From: Janthinobacterium fluminis | Lineage (GTDB): Bacteria; Pseudomonadota; Gammaproteobacteria; Burkholderiales; Burkholderiaceae_D | Length of the DNA stretch: 64,000 nt | Reading direction: 5' to 3' | Assembly (NCBI RefSeq): GCF_028595325.1 | Contig: NZ_JAQQXR010000005.1 | Coordinates: forward strand, 62,001 to 126,000 | Shown here: piece after piece, positions 1 to 8,532 of the stretch | Layout: each line of letters begins with the position of its first letter | Position numbering within the stretch: the stretch's first letter is position 1 | Notes under the pieces: model-generated | What the model was told of the DNA's origin: nothing | Seen by the model: only the letters and a program-made list of their open reading frames with translations | Database searches by the model: none | Made by a program: the position numbers and the translations under genes

Positions 1-459
1 GACGCGGCCGAATGGGTCGGCCCCTACGACGACGAGAAGCTGGGCCTGGTCAAGGTGGCGCCGCATTACTATTCGCCGGGCTGGTGGGAGGCCGGGCCGC
101 AACTGTCCTTCTACATCAACATCAAGGAGTGGGAGAAGCTGCCGAAGGAATACCAGGCGGCGATCGAGGTGGCCAGCTACGAGTGCCACGTCGTCATGCA
201 GGCCGAGTACGACGCGAAGAATCCGGCGGCGCTGGCGCGGCTGATGAAGAACGGCGCCAAGCTGCATAATTTCTCCAAGGAAATCATGGACGCCGCCTTC
301 AAGGAGTCGACCGCCGTGATGGAGGAGGAGGCGGCCCGCAACGCCAAGTTCCGCAAGGTCTACGAGCCGTGGAAGCGTTTCCGCCATGACCAGAACCAGT
401 GGGCCTCGGTGGCCGAGGCGACGATGCAGAACTATCTGATCGGCGCCGGCCGCAAGTAA
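1..459 (+). CDS. TRAP transporter solute-binding protein, C-terminal part (DctP family)
   Basis: Periplasmic receptor of a tripartite ATP-independent transporter, which captures an organic acid and hands it to the DctQ/DctM permease. The reading frame is open from the first base, so the N-terminus and signal peptide lie outside the window; 152 residues are visible. The segment AAEWVGPYDDEKLGL, followed by APHYYSPGWWE and later INIKEWEKLPKEYQ, is typical of the C-terminal lobe of DctP/TakP-type receptors. No permease gene follows it; the only TRAP permeases in the window lie at 33764-36058 on the other strand. The ligand cannot be read from this fragment. Confidence 0.85.
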   Translation, partial: DAAEWVGPYDDEKLGLVKVAPHYYSPGWWEAGPQLSFYINIKEWEKLPKEYQAAIEVASYECHVVMQAEYDAKNPAALARLMKNGAKLHNFSKEIMDAAFKESTAVMEEEAARNAKFRKVYEPWKRFRHDQNQWASVAEATMQNYLIGAGRK

Positions 460-493
460 GCCGCGCCGCCGCCGGCGCGGCGAGAATTTTCTC
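460..493 (+). terminator. Stem-loop after the TRAP receptor gene
   Basis: Directly after the stop codon an 8-bp perfect stem pairs 460-467 with 474-481, followed by a small second palindrome (gagaattttctc, 482-493) containing four T. It is a plausible terminator, but the T-run is short. Confidence 0.4.
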
Positions 494-547
494 GCCCGGC
501 CCGGCAAACCGGATTACACTCGTGCATCACTTTAACGGGGGGCGGGG

Positions 548-1333
548 ATGCTCTGGTCGCGCTTGTGCCTGTGTGCTGTGTTGCTGCTGCCCGCCTGGGC
601 GCAGGCCGTCAAGCTGCGCCTGTGCGTCGACGCCCGCCCGCATCCGCCCTTCCTGACGCCCGACGGCGGCGGCAGCGTCGGCCTGCTGATGCGGCTGGCG
701 GCGGCCGAGGTCGGCGTCGAACTGGAGCTCTACCACGCGCCGGTGACGCGCTGCCGCGAGGAAATCCGCGCCAACCTGGCCGACGGCTATCCGAGCGCCT
801 CGCACACGCCGTCCTGGCTGCCGCTGCTCGACTATCCGATGAAGAAGGGGCGCCCGGACCCGGCCCGCTCGGTGCTGTTCGTGCGCGTGCTGGCCTTCCA
901 GCGCAAGGGCGGCGGCGTCGACTGGGACGGCCGGCGCTTCGCCCGGCTGGCCACGCCGGTGCTGGTGGCCTACGGCAGCGTCTTGATCGGCGACCGCCTG
1001 GCGGCGCTGCGGCAGCCCAGCGATACCACCGGCAAGAACCTGGACGTGGTGTTCGCCAAGCTGCTGGCCGGCCGCGGCGACGTCGCGCTCGGCTGGGAGC
1101 AGGACGGCCTGAACTTGATGGGCAAGCCCGAGTTCGCCGGCAAGGTCGAGGCGCTGTCCCTGCCCTTCGCCGAGGAGTGGTTTTACCTGGGCCTGTCGAA
1201 ACGCTTTTACCAGCAGTACCCGGGCGTCGCCGAGCAGTTGTGGGCCGCCATCGGGCGCCTGCGCAATTCGCCGCTGTACCTGGACGCGCTGCGCGAGCCC
1301 CTAGCGCAAACCGCCAAAGCGCTCAAAGAATGA
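548..1333 (+). CDS. Periplasmic substrate-binding protein, amino-acid-binding (SBP_bac_3) type
   Basis: Predicted exported 261-residue protein of the small type II periplasmic binding fold. Residues 1-20 form a signal peptide (hydrophobic core, cleavage after WAQA), and the mature part starts KLRLCVDARPHPPF, as in the SBP_bac_3 family. The start has a strong G-rich ribosome site just upstream. No permease or kinase gene adjoins it, so it may serve a distant transporter or a signalling protein. Its last 33 bases overlap the end of the convergent paaX gene. The ligand is unknown. Confidence 0.7.
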   Translation: MLWSRLCLCAVLLLPAWAQAVKLRLCVDARPHPPFLTPDGGGSVGLLMRLAAAEVGVELELYHAPVTRCREEIRANLADGYPSASHTPSWLPLLDYPMKKGRPDPARSVLFVRVLAFQRKGGGVDWDGRRFARLATPVLVAYGSVLIGDRLAALRQPSDTTGKNLDVVFAKLLAGRGDVALGWEQDGLNLMGKPEFAGKVEALSLPFAEEWFYLGLSKRFYQQYPGVAEQLWAAIGRLRNSPLYLDALREPLAQTAKALKE

Positions 1334-2224
1334 GTCTTGCGCCGGCGGCGCGTTGGCGTCTTCGCGCCGCAGCGTCGCCATGATGTGCTCCTCGGCGCCG
1401 GCGTAGAGCAGGCGGTACAGCGCGCGCGTCAGGTCGTAGGCGGCGCTGCCCGGCCACGGTTCCGGCAGCAGTTCGACGGGCAGTTGCGGGTCGTGCAGCT
1501 GGACGCGGCGGTAGGCGTGGATCAGCAGCGAGCGGATCACGAAGGCTTGCTCGGGCGCCACCGGCTGCGCCTGCAGCACGGCCAGCAGCGGCGCGAACTG
1601 GGCGATGAATTGGGCATACGCCTGGACCACCACGGACAGGTCCCAGCCCTCGTCGATCATGGCGCGCAGCGGCCGCTGCGTCACGCCCGGCAGCTCGGTG
1701 GCGCGGCAGACGTAGAGCTTGCCCTGCACGCCGTGGCGGCCGAGGATGTCGTCGAGCACCCCGGCGTCGGCGCCCGGGTGGCCGAAGACGCCCGGCGCGA
1801 TCACGCTATAGCCTTCCCACAGCAATTCCTTGCGCAGCGCGCCGCGCTCGGCCGCGCCGACGCTGCCGTTCGAGCCGATCAGGATGGTCCAACTGCCGTC
1901 CCAGTGGGTGCGCAGCGGCGCGTAGATGCGCCGGTAGGCGCGGCCGAAGCGGGCCAGCGCGTCCGGCACGATGGTGTAGGCGCTGCGCCGGCCGTCGCGC
2001 TGCGCCCCCAGCCAGCCCTCCTGCGCCAGGCGGAACACGCTGGTGCGCAGCAGGCGGTCGTTGACGCCGAACGGCGCCAGCAGCTCGATCAGGCTGCCCA
2101 GCCAGATCATGCCGCCGTGCGGCACGATGGCGTCGCCGAAGATCGTCATCACCAGCGACTTCGAACGCGGCGGGTCGCTGGCCAGGAAGTGGCTGATCCA
2201 TTCGGTGCTGCTGGTCTTCGTCAT
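1301..2224 (-). CDS. paaX: Phenylacetate catabolon repressor PaaX
   Basis: GntR-like transcriptional repressor that in E. coli is released from paa promoters by phenylacetyl-CoA. The 307-residue length is close to E. coli PaaX (316). The N-terminal winged-helix part contains RSLVMTIFGDAIVPHGG, and the part after it (LRTSVFRLAQEGWLGAQR) matches the recognition-helix region of the family. I chose the ATG at 2224 because a GAGG ribosome site precedes it; an in-frame upstream extension lacks homology. The gene is divergent from paaA across about 220 bp, the usual place for its operators. Confidence 0.92.
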   Translation of the reverse strand: MTKTSSTEWISHFLASDPPRSKSLVMTIFGDAIVPHGGMIWLGSLIELLAPFGVNDRLLRTSVFRLAQEGWLGAQRDGRRSAYTIVPDALARFGRAYRRIYAPLRTHWDGSWTILIGSNGSVGAAERGALRKELLWEGYSVIAPGVFGHPGADAGVLDDILGRHGVQGKLYVCRATELPGVTQRPLRAMIDEGWDLSVVVQAYAQFIAQFAPLLAVLQAQPVAPEQAFVIRSLLIHAYRRVQLHDPQLPVELLPEPWPGSAAYDLTRALYRLLYAGAEEHIMATLRREDANAPPAQDSFFERFGGLR

Positions 2225-2445
2225 CGGGGCCTCGGGGCGTTTGTTCGGTGAAATCGTCGCAGGCAGCAGTTTACTTTGCGTGGCGATGGGCGCAGCATTA
2301 TTTTTGCACGCGACGCCGGCAAAGTGCACATAAGATACGGAATTTGTAAATGATTCAAATCAAGTGTATTCAAATCTAATTTTGTATCGTATTATTCTTC
2401 CATCGTACCGCAGCGCCGCGCCACCACACGACTTGGAGAGTGATC
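2225..2445. promoter_or_regulatory. Divergent paaX/paaA control region
   Basis: This AT-rich intergenic stretch must hold both promoters. The inverted repeat TGATT-CA-AATCA at 2351-2362 contains the TGATTC half-site known from E. coli PaaX boxes, and it also resembles a CRP/FNR-family site (ATGAT-N4-ATCAA, 2350-2363). TATTAT at 2390-2395 is the best -10 candidate for paaA, but its -35 is poor. The paaA ribosome site GGAGAG lies at 2435-2440. Operator assignment is inference. Confidence 0.45.
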
Positions 2446-3435
2446 ATGTACGCACAAATGGTTGAAACCGGCCTCAAGAACGTCCGCTCCGCCGCCGACA
2501 TGGGCGCCGAGGAGCTGGCCTTCCAGGCCCGCATCGACGCCGGCATCAAGATCGAGGCCAAGGATTGGATGCCGGACGCCTACCGCAAGACGCTGGTGCG
2601 GCAAATCTCCCAGCACGCCCACTCGGAAATCGTCGGCCAGCTGCCCGAGGGCAACTGGGTGACCCGCGCGCCTACGCTCAAGCGCAAGTCCATCCTGCTG
2701 GCGAAGATCCAGGACGAGGCCGGCCACGGCCTGTATCTGTACAGCGCCGCCGAAACGCTGGGCGTGTCGCGCGACGAGCTGCTCGCCGCGCTGCACTCCG
2801 GCAAGGCCAAGTATTCCAGCATTTTCAATTACCCGACCCTGAGCTGGGCCGACATGGGCGCCATCGGCTGGCTCGTCGACGGCTCCGCCATCATCAACCA
2901 GATTCCCCTGTGCCGCTGCTCCTACGGCCCGTATGCCCGCGCCATGATCCGCGTCTGCAAGGAGGAATCCTTCCACGCCCGCCAGGGCTACGACATCATG
3001 ATGAGCCTGTGCCAGGGCTCGGCCGCGCAAAAGGCCATGGCCCAGGACGCACTGAACCGCTGGTGGTGGCCGTCGCTGATGATGTTCGGCCCGTCCGACG
3101 CCGAATCCGTCAACAGCGCCCAGTCGGCGCAGTGGCGCATCAAGCTGTTCTCGAACGACGAGCTGCGCCAGCGCATGGTCGACCAGACCGTGCCGCAGAT
3201 CGAGTACCTGGGCTTGAGCGTGCCCGACCCGGACCTGAAGTTCAACGCCGAGACGGGCCACTACGAGTTCGGCGCCATCGACTGGGCCGAGTTCCACAAC
3301 GTCTTGAAGGGCAACGGCCCGTGCAACCGCGAGCGCCTGCAAACCCGCGTCAAGGCTTACGAGGACGGCGCCTGGTTCCGCGATGCGCTGCTGGCTTACG
3401 CCGACAAACACGCAGATGTCAAAGCTGCGGCTTAA
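2446..3435 (+). CDS. paaA: Phenylacetyl-CoA 1,2-epoxidase, catalytic subunit PaaA
   Basis: Catalytic alpha subunit of the soluble multicomponent monooxygenase PaaABCE, which epoxidises the ring of phenylacetyl-CoA using O2 and electrons from PaaE. The 329 residues show a ferritin-like di-iron site: DEAGH (E91, H94) and KEESFH (E174, H177), with the [11 protein letters not shown] and PEGNW blocks conserved in PaaA. The ATG at 2446 is favoured over the in-frame GTG six bases upstream because the GGAGAG site is correctly spaced from it. It is the first gene of the operon, 14 bp before paaB. Confidence 0.97.
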   Translation: MYAQMVETGLKNVRSAADMGAEELAFQARIDAGIKIEAKDWMPDAYRKTLVRQISQHAHSEIVGQLPEGNWVTRAPTLKRKSILLAKIQDEAGHGLYLYSAAETLGVSRDELLAALHSGKAKYSSIFNYPTLSWADMGAIGWLVDGSAIINQIPLCRCSYGPYARAMIRVCKEESFHARQGYDIMMSLCQGSAAQKAMAQDALNRWWWPSLMMFGPSDAESVNSAQSAQWRIKLFSNDELRQRMVDQTVPQIEYLGLSVPDPDLKFNAETGHYEFGAIDWAEFHNVLKGNGPCNRERLQTRVKAYEDGAWFRDALLAYADKHADVKAAA

Positions 3436-3449
3436 CTGAGGAGAGATGC

Positions 3450-3734
3450 ATGAGCAAAGAATGGCCATTGTGGGAAGTCTTCATCCGCAGCCAGCACGGC
3501 CTGGCGCACAAGCACGTCGGCAGCCTGCACGCGTCCGACGCGGAAATGGCGGTCAACAACGCGCGCGACGTCTACACGCGGCGCAATGAGGGCGTCAGCA
3601 TCTGGGTGGTGCGCGCCGCCGACATCGTCGCCAGCAGCCCGGCCGACAAGGGCGCCTTGTTCGAGCCGTCCAACAGCAAGGTGTACCGCCATCCGACCTT
3701 CTTCCCGATGCCGGAAGAAGTCAAAAACCTGTGA
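3450..3734 (+). CDS. paaB: Phenylacetyl-CoA epoxidase subunit PaaB
   Basis: Small 94-residue structural subunit of the PaaABCE complex, needed for assembly or subunit interaction and without cofactor ligands. The sequence starts MSKEWPLWEVFIRSQHGL and ends in the HPTFFPMPEEV block typical of PaaB, at normal family length. A GAGGAGAG ribosome site precedes the ATG. It sits between paaA (14 bp upstream) and paaC (18 bp downstream) in an evident operon. Confidence 0.96.
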   Translation: MSKEWPLWEVFIRSQHGLAHKHVGSLHASDAEMAVNNARDVYTRRNEGVSIWVVRAADIVASSPADKGALFEPSNSKVYRHPTFFPMPEEVKNL

Positions 3735-3752
3735 CGCGCGGAGACTGCGATC

Positions 3753-4505
3753 GTGGATGACAAAGTCAATTACCTGCTGCGCCTGGGCGACAACGCGCTG
3801 ATCCTGAGCCAGCAACTGTCGCAGTTGTGCGGCAAGGGGCCGGCGATGGAAGAGGACATGGCGCTGACCAACGTCGCGCTGGACCTGCTGGGCCAGACCC
3901 GCTTGTGGCTGGACTACGCCGGCGAGCTGGAGGGCGCCGGCCGCGGCGAGGACCAGCTGGCCTTCCTGCGCGACGCGCACGACTTCAAGAACTGCCTGCT
4001 GCTGGAGCAGCCGAACGGCAATTACGCCGACACGGTGGTGCGCCAGTTCTACTTCGACACCTGGCACTACTTCCTGCTGCGCGGCCTGTGCCAATCGGGC
4101 GACGCCCGCATCGCCGAGGTGGCCGAGAAGTCGCTCAAGGAAGTCACCTACCACCTGCGCCGCAGCGGCGACCTGGTGGTGCGCCTGGGCGACGGCACGG
4201 CCGACAGCCACGCCAAGACCCAGGCCGCCGCCAGCCGCCTGTGGTCCTACACGGGCGAGATGTTCCGCTACGACGCCGTCGACGAGGCGATGGTCGCGGC
4301 CGGCGTCGCGCCCGCCGCGCCGGCGCTGCACGCGCAATGGCTGGAGCACGTCGGCGAAATTTTCGCCGAGGCGACCCTGGCGGCGCCGCCGGCCGACGCC
4401 TGGATGCAGCACGGCGGCAAGCAGGGCCGGCACACCGAGCACCTCGGCTTCATCCTGGCGGAGATGCAGTTCCTGCAGCGCGCCTATCCCGGCTCGGAGT
4501 GGTAA
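3753..4505 (+). CDS. paaC: Phenylacetyl-CoA epoxidase subunit PaaC
   Basis: Structural subunit that pairs with PaaA in the phenylacetyl-CoA epoxidase; it has the ferritin-like helical fold but no complete di-iron site. The 250 residues contain the family blocks YLLRLGDNALILSQQLS, NVALDLLGQTRLWL and QGRHTEHLGFILAEMQ. Translation starts at GTG, a choice supported by the paaB-paaC spacing and by homology beginning at residue 4. Its stop codon is immediately followed by the paaD start codon. Confidence 0.96.
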   Translation: MDDKVNYLLRLGDNALILSQQLSQLCGKGPAMEEDMALTNVALDLLGQTRLWLDYAGELEGAGRGEDQLAFLRDAHDFKNCLLLEQPNGNYADTVVRQFYFDTWHYFLLRGLCQSGDARIAEVAEKSLKEVTYHLRRSGDLVVRLGDGTADSHAKTQAAASRLWSYTGEMFRYDAVDEAMVAAGVAPAAPALHAQWLEHVGEIFAEATLAAPPADAWMQHGGKQGRHTEHLGFILAEMQFLQRAYPGSEW

Positions 4506-5024
4506 GTGGGCGCCGCGACGCCCAGCGCTGAACAAGTCTGGACCTGGCTGGGCGAGGTGCCCGACCCGGAGATCCCGGTGATTTCCGTGGTCGACCTGGG
4601 CATCGTGCGCGCCGTCGAGCTGCGCGGCGCCGAATGCGTGGTGACCATCACGCCGACCTATTCCGGCTGCCCGGCGATGGCCGTGATCGCGGCGGCCGTG
4701 ACGGAGGCGCTGCAGCGGCACGGCCTTGCGCAGGTGCGGCTGGTGAATCAGCTGTCGCCGGCCTGGACCACCGACTGGATGAGCGAGAGCGGCAAGCGCA
4801 AGCTGAAAGGCTACGGTATCGCGCCGCCGGCGCAGCAGGCCATCGACATCAGCGGCCTGGCCGCCGGCGTCAAGCGCCGCCCGGCGGCCAGGCTGCTGGT
4901 GGTCTGCCCGAACTGCGGCTCCAGCCACACCGGATTGACCAGCCAGTTCGGCTCGACGCCGTGCAAGGCGCTCTACAAATGCCTGGACTGCAGCGAACCC
5001 TTCGACTACTTCAAGTGTCACTAG
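4506..5024 (+). CDS. paaD: PaaD, Fe-S assembly factor for the epoxidase system
   Basis: MIP18/DUF59-family protein (172 residues) thought to support Fe-S or metal centre maturation of the phenylacetyl-CoA epoxidase. The N-terminal half carries VPDPEIPVISVVDLGIVR and TYSGCPAM (C55). The C-terminal half forms a zinc-ribbon-like module with C134, C137, C153, C159, C162 and C171. The GTG start directly abuts the paaC stop, implying translational coupling. Length and ending (PFDYFKCH) match PaaD. Confidence 0.95.
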   Translation: MGAATPSAEQVWTWLGEVPDPEIPVISVVDLGIVRAVELRGAECVVTITPTYSGCPAMAVIAAAVTEALQRHGLAQVRLVNQLSPAWTTDWMSESGKRKLKGYGIAPPAQQAIDISGLAAGVKRRPAARLLVVCPNCGSSHTGLTSQFGSTPCKALYKCLDCSEPFDYFKCH

Positions 5025-5059
5025 CGGCGGCCCGGCCGCCCGCAATGGAGAACCAGTAC

Positions 5060-6139
5060 ATGAGCAAATTTTATCCGCTGTCGGTATCGAACGTGCGCCA
5101 TGAAACGCGCGACGCCATCGCCGTCACCTTCGCCGTGCCGCCGGAGCTGCGCGAGAGCTTCCGCTTCCAGCAGGGCCAGCACCTGACGCTGCGCGCCCAC
5201 ATCAACGCCGAGGACATCCGCCGCTCGTACTCGATCTGCTCGTCGGTGCAGGAGGGCGCGCTGCGCGTGGCGATCAAGCGCACGCCGGGCGGCGCCTTCT
5301 CGACCTGGGCCAACGACACGCTGAAGGCCGGCGCCACGCTCGACGTGATGCCGCCGATGGGCCACTTCAACGTGCCGCTGGCGGCCGACAACCGCAAGCA
5401 CTACCTGGCCTTCGCCGCCGGCAGCGGCATCACGCCCATCCTGTCCATCATCAAGACCACGCTGCAGAGCGAACCGCACAGCCGCTTCACCCTGTTCTAC
5501 GGCAACCGCGCCTCCTCGTCCGTCATCTTCAAGGAAGAATTGAGCGACCTGAAGGACAACTACCTGGAGCGCCTGAACCTGGCCTACGTGATGAGCCGCG
5601 AGCAGCAGGACATCGAGCTGTTCAACGGCCGCATCACGCAGGAAAAGTGCGAACAGTTCCTGCGGCACTGGATACGCATCGAGGACTTCGACCACGCCTT
5701 CATCTGCGGCCCGGAAGACATGATGCTGGGCGTCTCGGCGGCGCTGCAGGCGGCCGGCATGCCGAAGCAAAACATCAAGATCGAACTGTTCGCGGCCAGC
5801 ATACCGAAGCACCAGCACCAGCCGCGCGCCCGCTCCGACGCCCAGGCGCAGCTGGCAACCCAGGTCACCGTCATCATGGACGGCAACCACACCACCTTCA
5901 CGATGGAGCGCGACAAGGAATCCATCCTCGACGCCGGCCTGCGCCAGGGCATAGACATGCGCTATTCGTGCAAAGGTGGGGTATGCTCGACCTGCCGCTG
6001 CAAGCTGGTCGACGGCAAGGTCGACATGGACGTCAACTACGCGCTGGAAGACTACGAGATCGCCCGCGGCTTCGTCCTCAGCTGCCAGAGTTTTCCGGTG
6101 ACCGACAGCGTCGTGGTCGACTTCGACCAGGCCGAATGA
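5060..6139 (+). CDS. paaE: Phenylacetyl-CoA epoxidase reductase PaaE
   Basis: NAD(P)H-dependent flavo-iron-sulfur reductase that feeds electrons to PaaA. The 359 residues are arranged as an FAD-binding domain (RRSYSICSS), an NAD(P) domain (AAGSGITPILSI) and a C-terminal plant-type [2Fe-2S] ferredoxin domain with CKGGVCSTC plus a final Cys in VLSCQ. The ATG at 5060 is preceded by GGAG at the right distance; an ATG 15 bases upstream is in frame but lacks such a site. E. coli PaaE is 356 residues. Confidence 0.96.
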   Translation: MSKFYPLSVSNVRHETRDAIAVTFAVPPELRESFRFQQGQHLTLRAHINAEDIRRSYSICSSVQEGALRVAIKRTPGGAFSTWANDTLKAGATLDVMPPMGHFNVPLAADNRKHYLAFAAGSGITPILSIIKTTLQSEPHSRFTLFYGNRASSSVIFKEELSDLKDNYLERLNLAYVMSREQQDIELFNGRITQEKCEQFLRHWIRIEDFDHAFICGPEDMMLGVSAALQAAGMPKQNIKIELFAASIPKHQHQPRARSDAQAQLATQVTVIMDGNHTTFTMERDKESILDAGLRQGIDMRYSCKGGVCSTCRCKLVDGKVDMDVNYALEDYEIARGFVLSCQSFPVTDSVVVDFDQAE

Positions 6140-6180
6140 ACCTTGGTTTTCCGCTCCCACGTAACCTTACCGAGACGCCC

Positions 6181-6972
6181 ATGAACTACGCAAACATCCT
6201 CTTCGAGATCGGCGACGGCATCGCCAAGCTGACGCTGAACCGCCCCGACAAATTGAACAGCTTCACGAATGCGATGCACGAGGAGGTGCGCCACGCGATG
6301 GCGCGCATCCACGCCGACGCCAGCGTGCGCGTGATGGTGCTGACCGGTGCCGGGCGCGGCTTCTGCGCCGGCCAGGACCTGTCCGACCGCGCCGTCGAGC
6401 CGGGCAGCAAGGGCGTCGACCTGGGCGACTCCGTGGAAAAGAACTACGCGCCGCTGGTGCTGGCGCTGCGCGCCTTGCCGATGCCGGTGATCTGCGCCGT
6501 CAACGGCGTGGCCGCCGGCGCCGGCGCCAACCTGGCGCTGGCCTGCGACATCGTGCTGGCCGCCAAATCGGCCAGCTTCGTCGAAGCCTTCTGCCGCCTC
6601 GGCCTGATCCCCGACACGGGCGGCACCTACTTCCTGCCGCGCCTGGTCGGCACGGCGCGGGCGATGGGCCTGGCCATGCTGGGCGAAAAGCTGACGGCCG
6701 AAAAAGCCGAAAGCTGGGGCCTGATCTGGAAATGCATCCCCGACGAGTGCCTGGCCGGCGAAACGCTGGCCATGGCGCAGCATTTCGCCAGCGCGCCGAC
6801 CAAGGGCCTGGCCTTCACCAAGCAGGCGCTGTACGCCAGCCCCGCCAACACGCTGCAGCAGCAACTGACGCTGGAATGCAACATGATGAGCGAACTGGGC
6901 AACAGCAACGACTACCGCGAGGGCGTCGCCGCCTTCATGGCCAAGCGCGTGCCTGAATTCAAGGGGAACTGA
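6181..6972 (+). CDS. paaG: 1,2-epoxyphenylacetyl-CoA isomerase PaaG
   Basis: Crotonase-fold enzyme (263 residues) that converts the ring epoxide to oxepin-CoA and later isomerises a beta-oxidation intermediate. The block GAGRGFCAGQDLSDR and the oxyanion region NGVAAGAGANLALACDIV match PaaG rather than PaaF, whose equivalent is AAGADL. It is the only crotonase in the cluster; a paaF gene (2,3-dehydroadipyl-CoA hydratase) is absent. It lies 41 bp after paaE and 3 bp before paaH. Confidence 0.93.
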   Translation: MNYANILFEIGDGIAKLTLNRPDKLNSFTNAMHEEVRHAMARIHADASVRVMVLTGAGRGFCAGQDLSDRAVEPGSKGVDLGDSVEKNYAPLVLALRALPMPVICAVNGVAAGAGANLALACDIVLAAKSASFVEAFCRLGLIPDTGGTYFLPRLVGTARAMGLAMLGEKLTAEKAESWGLIWKCIPDECLAGETLAMAQHFASAPTKGLAFTKQALYASPANTLQQQLTLECNMMSELGNSNDYREGVAAFMAKRVPEFKGN

Positions 6973-6975
6973 GCG

Positions 6976-8532
6976 ATGCCAGCACTGACAACGGGCAGCG
7001 TCGTCGCCGTCATCGGCAGCGGCGCGATGGGCGCCGGCATCGCCCAGGTCGCGGCGGCCTGCGGCTACCGCGTGAAACTCTATGACAGCCGCGCCGAGGC
7101 GGTCGGCAAGGCGCTGGCCGAGATCGGCCAGATGTACCACAAGCTGGCCGGGAAGGGCCGCATGACAGCCGACGAGGCCGCCGCCGCGACGGCGCGCCTG
7201 CAGGGCGCCGCGACGCTGGCCGAGGTGGCCGACGCCGCCCTGGTGGTCGAGGCCATCGTCGAGAACCTCGACGCCAAGCGCGCCCTGTTCGCCGAGCTGG
7301 AAGGCATCGTCGGCGACGCCTGCATCCTGGCCACCAACACCTCGTCGATCTCGGTCACGGCCATCGCCGCCCAACTGCGCCTGCCGCAGCGCCTGGCCGG
7401 CATGCACTTCTTCAACCCGGTGCCGCTGATGGCGCTGGTCGAGGTGGTCAGCGGCCTGGCCACCGACGCGGCCGTCGCCGACACCGTCTTCGCCACCGCC
7501 GCCGCCTGGGGCAAGAGCCCGGTGCACGCGAAATCGACGCCGGGCTTCATCGTCAACCGCGTCGCCCGGCCTTTCTACGCCGAGGCCCTGCGCCTGCTGA
7601 CCGAGCAGGCCGGCAGCGCCGCCAGCATCGACGCGGTGCTGCGCGAGGCGGGCGGTTTCCGCATGGGGCCGTTCGAGCTGATGGACCTGATCGGCCACGA
7701 CGTCAACTTCTCGGTGACGCAGTCGGTCTTCCACGCCTATTTCAACGACCCGCGCTTCACGCCCTCGGTGCTGCAGCAGGAAATGGTCAACGCCGGCTTC
7801 CTCGGCCGCAAATCCGGGCGCGGCTTCTACCGCTACGGCGACGCCGCGGCGGCGCCGCAGCCGGACACCGAGGCGCCGCAGCCGCGCCCCGAATTCGTCA
7901 GCTACAGCGTGGCGGCGGGCAGCGGCAACGGCGGCGTCAGCGACGCGCTGGCGCGCCGCCTGCGGACGGCCGGCTTCAACATCGTCGAGCGCGACGCGGG
8001 CGCCAGCGAACATGGCGACGCGGCACCGGCCTTCCATTGCAACGGCGCCGCCATCTACCTGAGCGACGGCCGCAGCGCCACCGGGCGGGCGCGCGCCAAC
8101 CAGCATCCCGACACGGTGCTGTTCGATCTGGCGCTGGACTACGCCGGCGCCACGCGCATCGCGCTGAGCCGCGCCGACCAGTGCAGCGCGTCCGCCTGGC
8201 AGGCCGCCGTCGGCCTGTTCCAGGCGGCCGGCTTCGCCGTCACGCGCCTCGACGACGTGCCCGGCCTGGCCGTGATGCGCACCGTCGCCATGCTGGCCAA
8301 CGAGGCCGCCGACGCCGTCAACCAGGGCGTCTGCAGCGCCGCCGCCGTCGACATCGCCATGCAGAAGGGCGTCAACTACCCGCGCGGGCCGCTGGCCTGG
8401 GCCGACGCCGTCGGCCTTGCCCACATCGCCGCGGTGCTGCACAACCTCGCCGACAACTACGGCGAGGACCGCTACCGGGTGGCGCCGCTGCTGCGCCGCA
8501 AACTCGCCGCCGCGGGCACTTTCCATGCATAA
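6976..8532 (+). CDS. paaH: 3-hydroxyadipyl-CoA dehydrogenase PaaH
   Basis: NAD-dependent 3-hydroxyacyl-CoA dehydrogenase that oxidises 3-hydroxyadipyl-CoA to 3-oxoadipyl-CoA. The N-terminal Rossmann motif GSGAMGAG (residues 14-21) and the HFFNPVPLMALVEVV signature with its catalytic His are clear. A second 3HCDH C-terminal domain follows, with an extra duplicated C-terminal region. At 518 residues it is longer than E. coli PaaH (475), mainly through the linker after residue about 290. Its last 8 bases overlap paaI. Confidence 0.94.
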   Translation: MPALTTGSVVAVIGSGAMGAGIAQVAAACGYRVKLYDSRAEAVGKALAEIGQMYHKLAGKGRMTADEAAAATARLQGAATLAEVADAALVVEAIVENLDAKRALFAELEGIVGDACILATNTSSISVTAIAAQLRLPQRLAGMHFFNPVPLMALVEVVSGLATDAAVADTVFATAAAWGKSPVHAKSTPGFIVNRVARPFYAEALRLLTEQAGSAASIDAVLREAGGFRMGPFELMDLIGHDVNFSVTQSVFHAYFNDPRFTPSVLQQEMVNAGFLGRKSGRGFYRYGDAAAAPQPDTEAPQPRPEFVSYSVAAGSGNGGVSDALARRLRTAGFNIVERDAGASEHGDAAPAFHCNGAAIYLSDGRSATGRARANQHPDTVLFDLALDYAGATRIALSRADQCSASAWQAAVGLFQAAGFAVTRLDDVPGLAVMRTVAMLANEAADAVNQGVCSAAAVDIAMQKGVNYPRGPLAWADAVGLAHIAAVLHNLADNYGEDRYRVAPLLRRKLAAAGTFHA

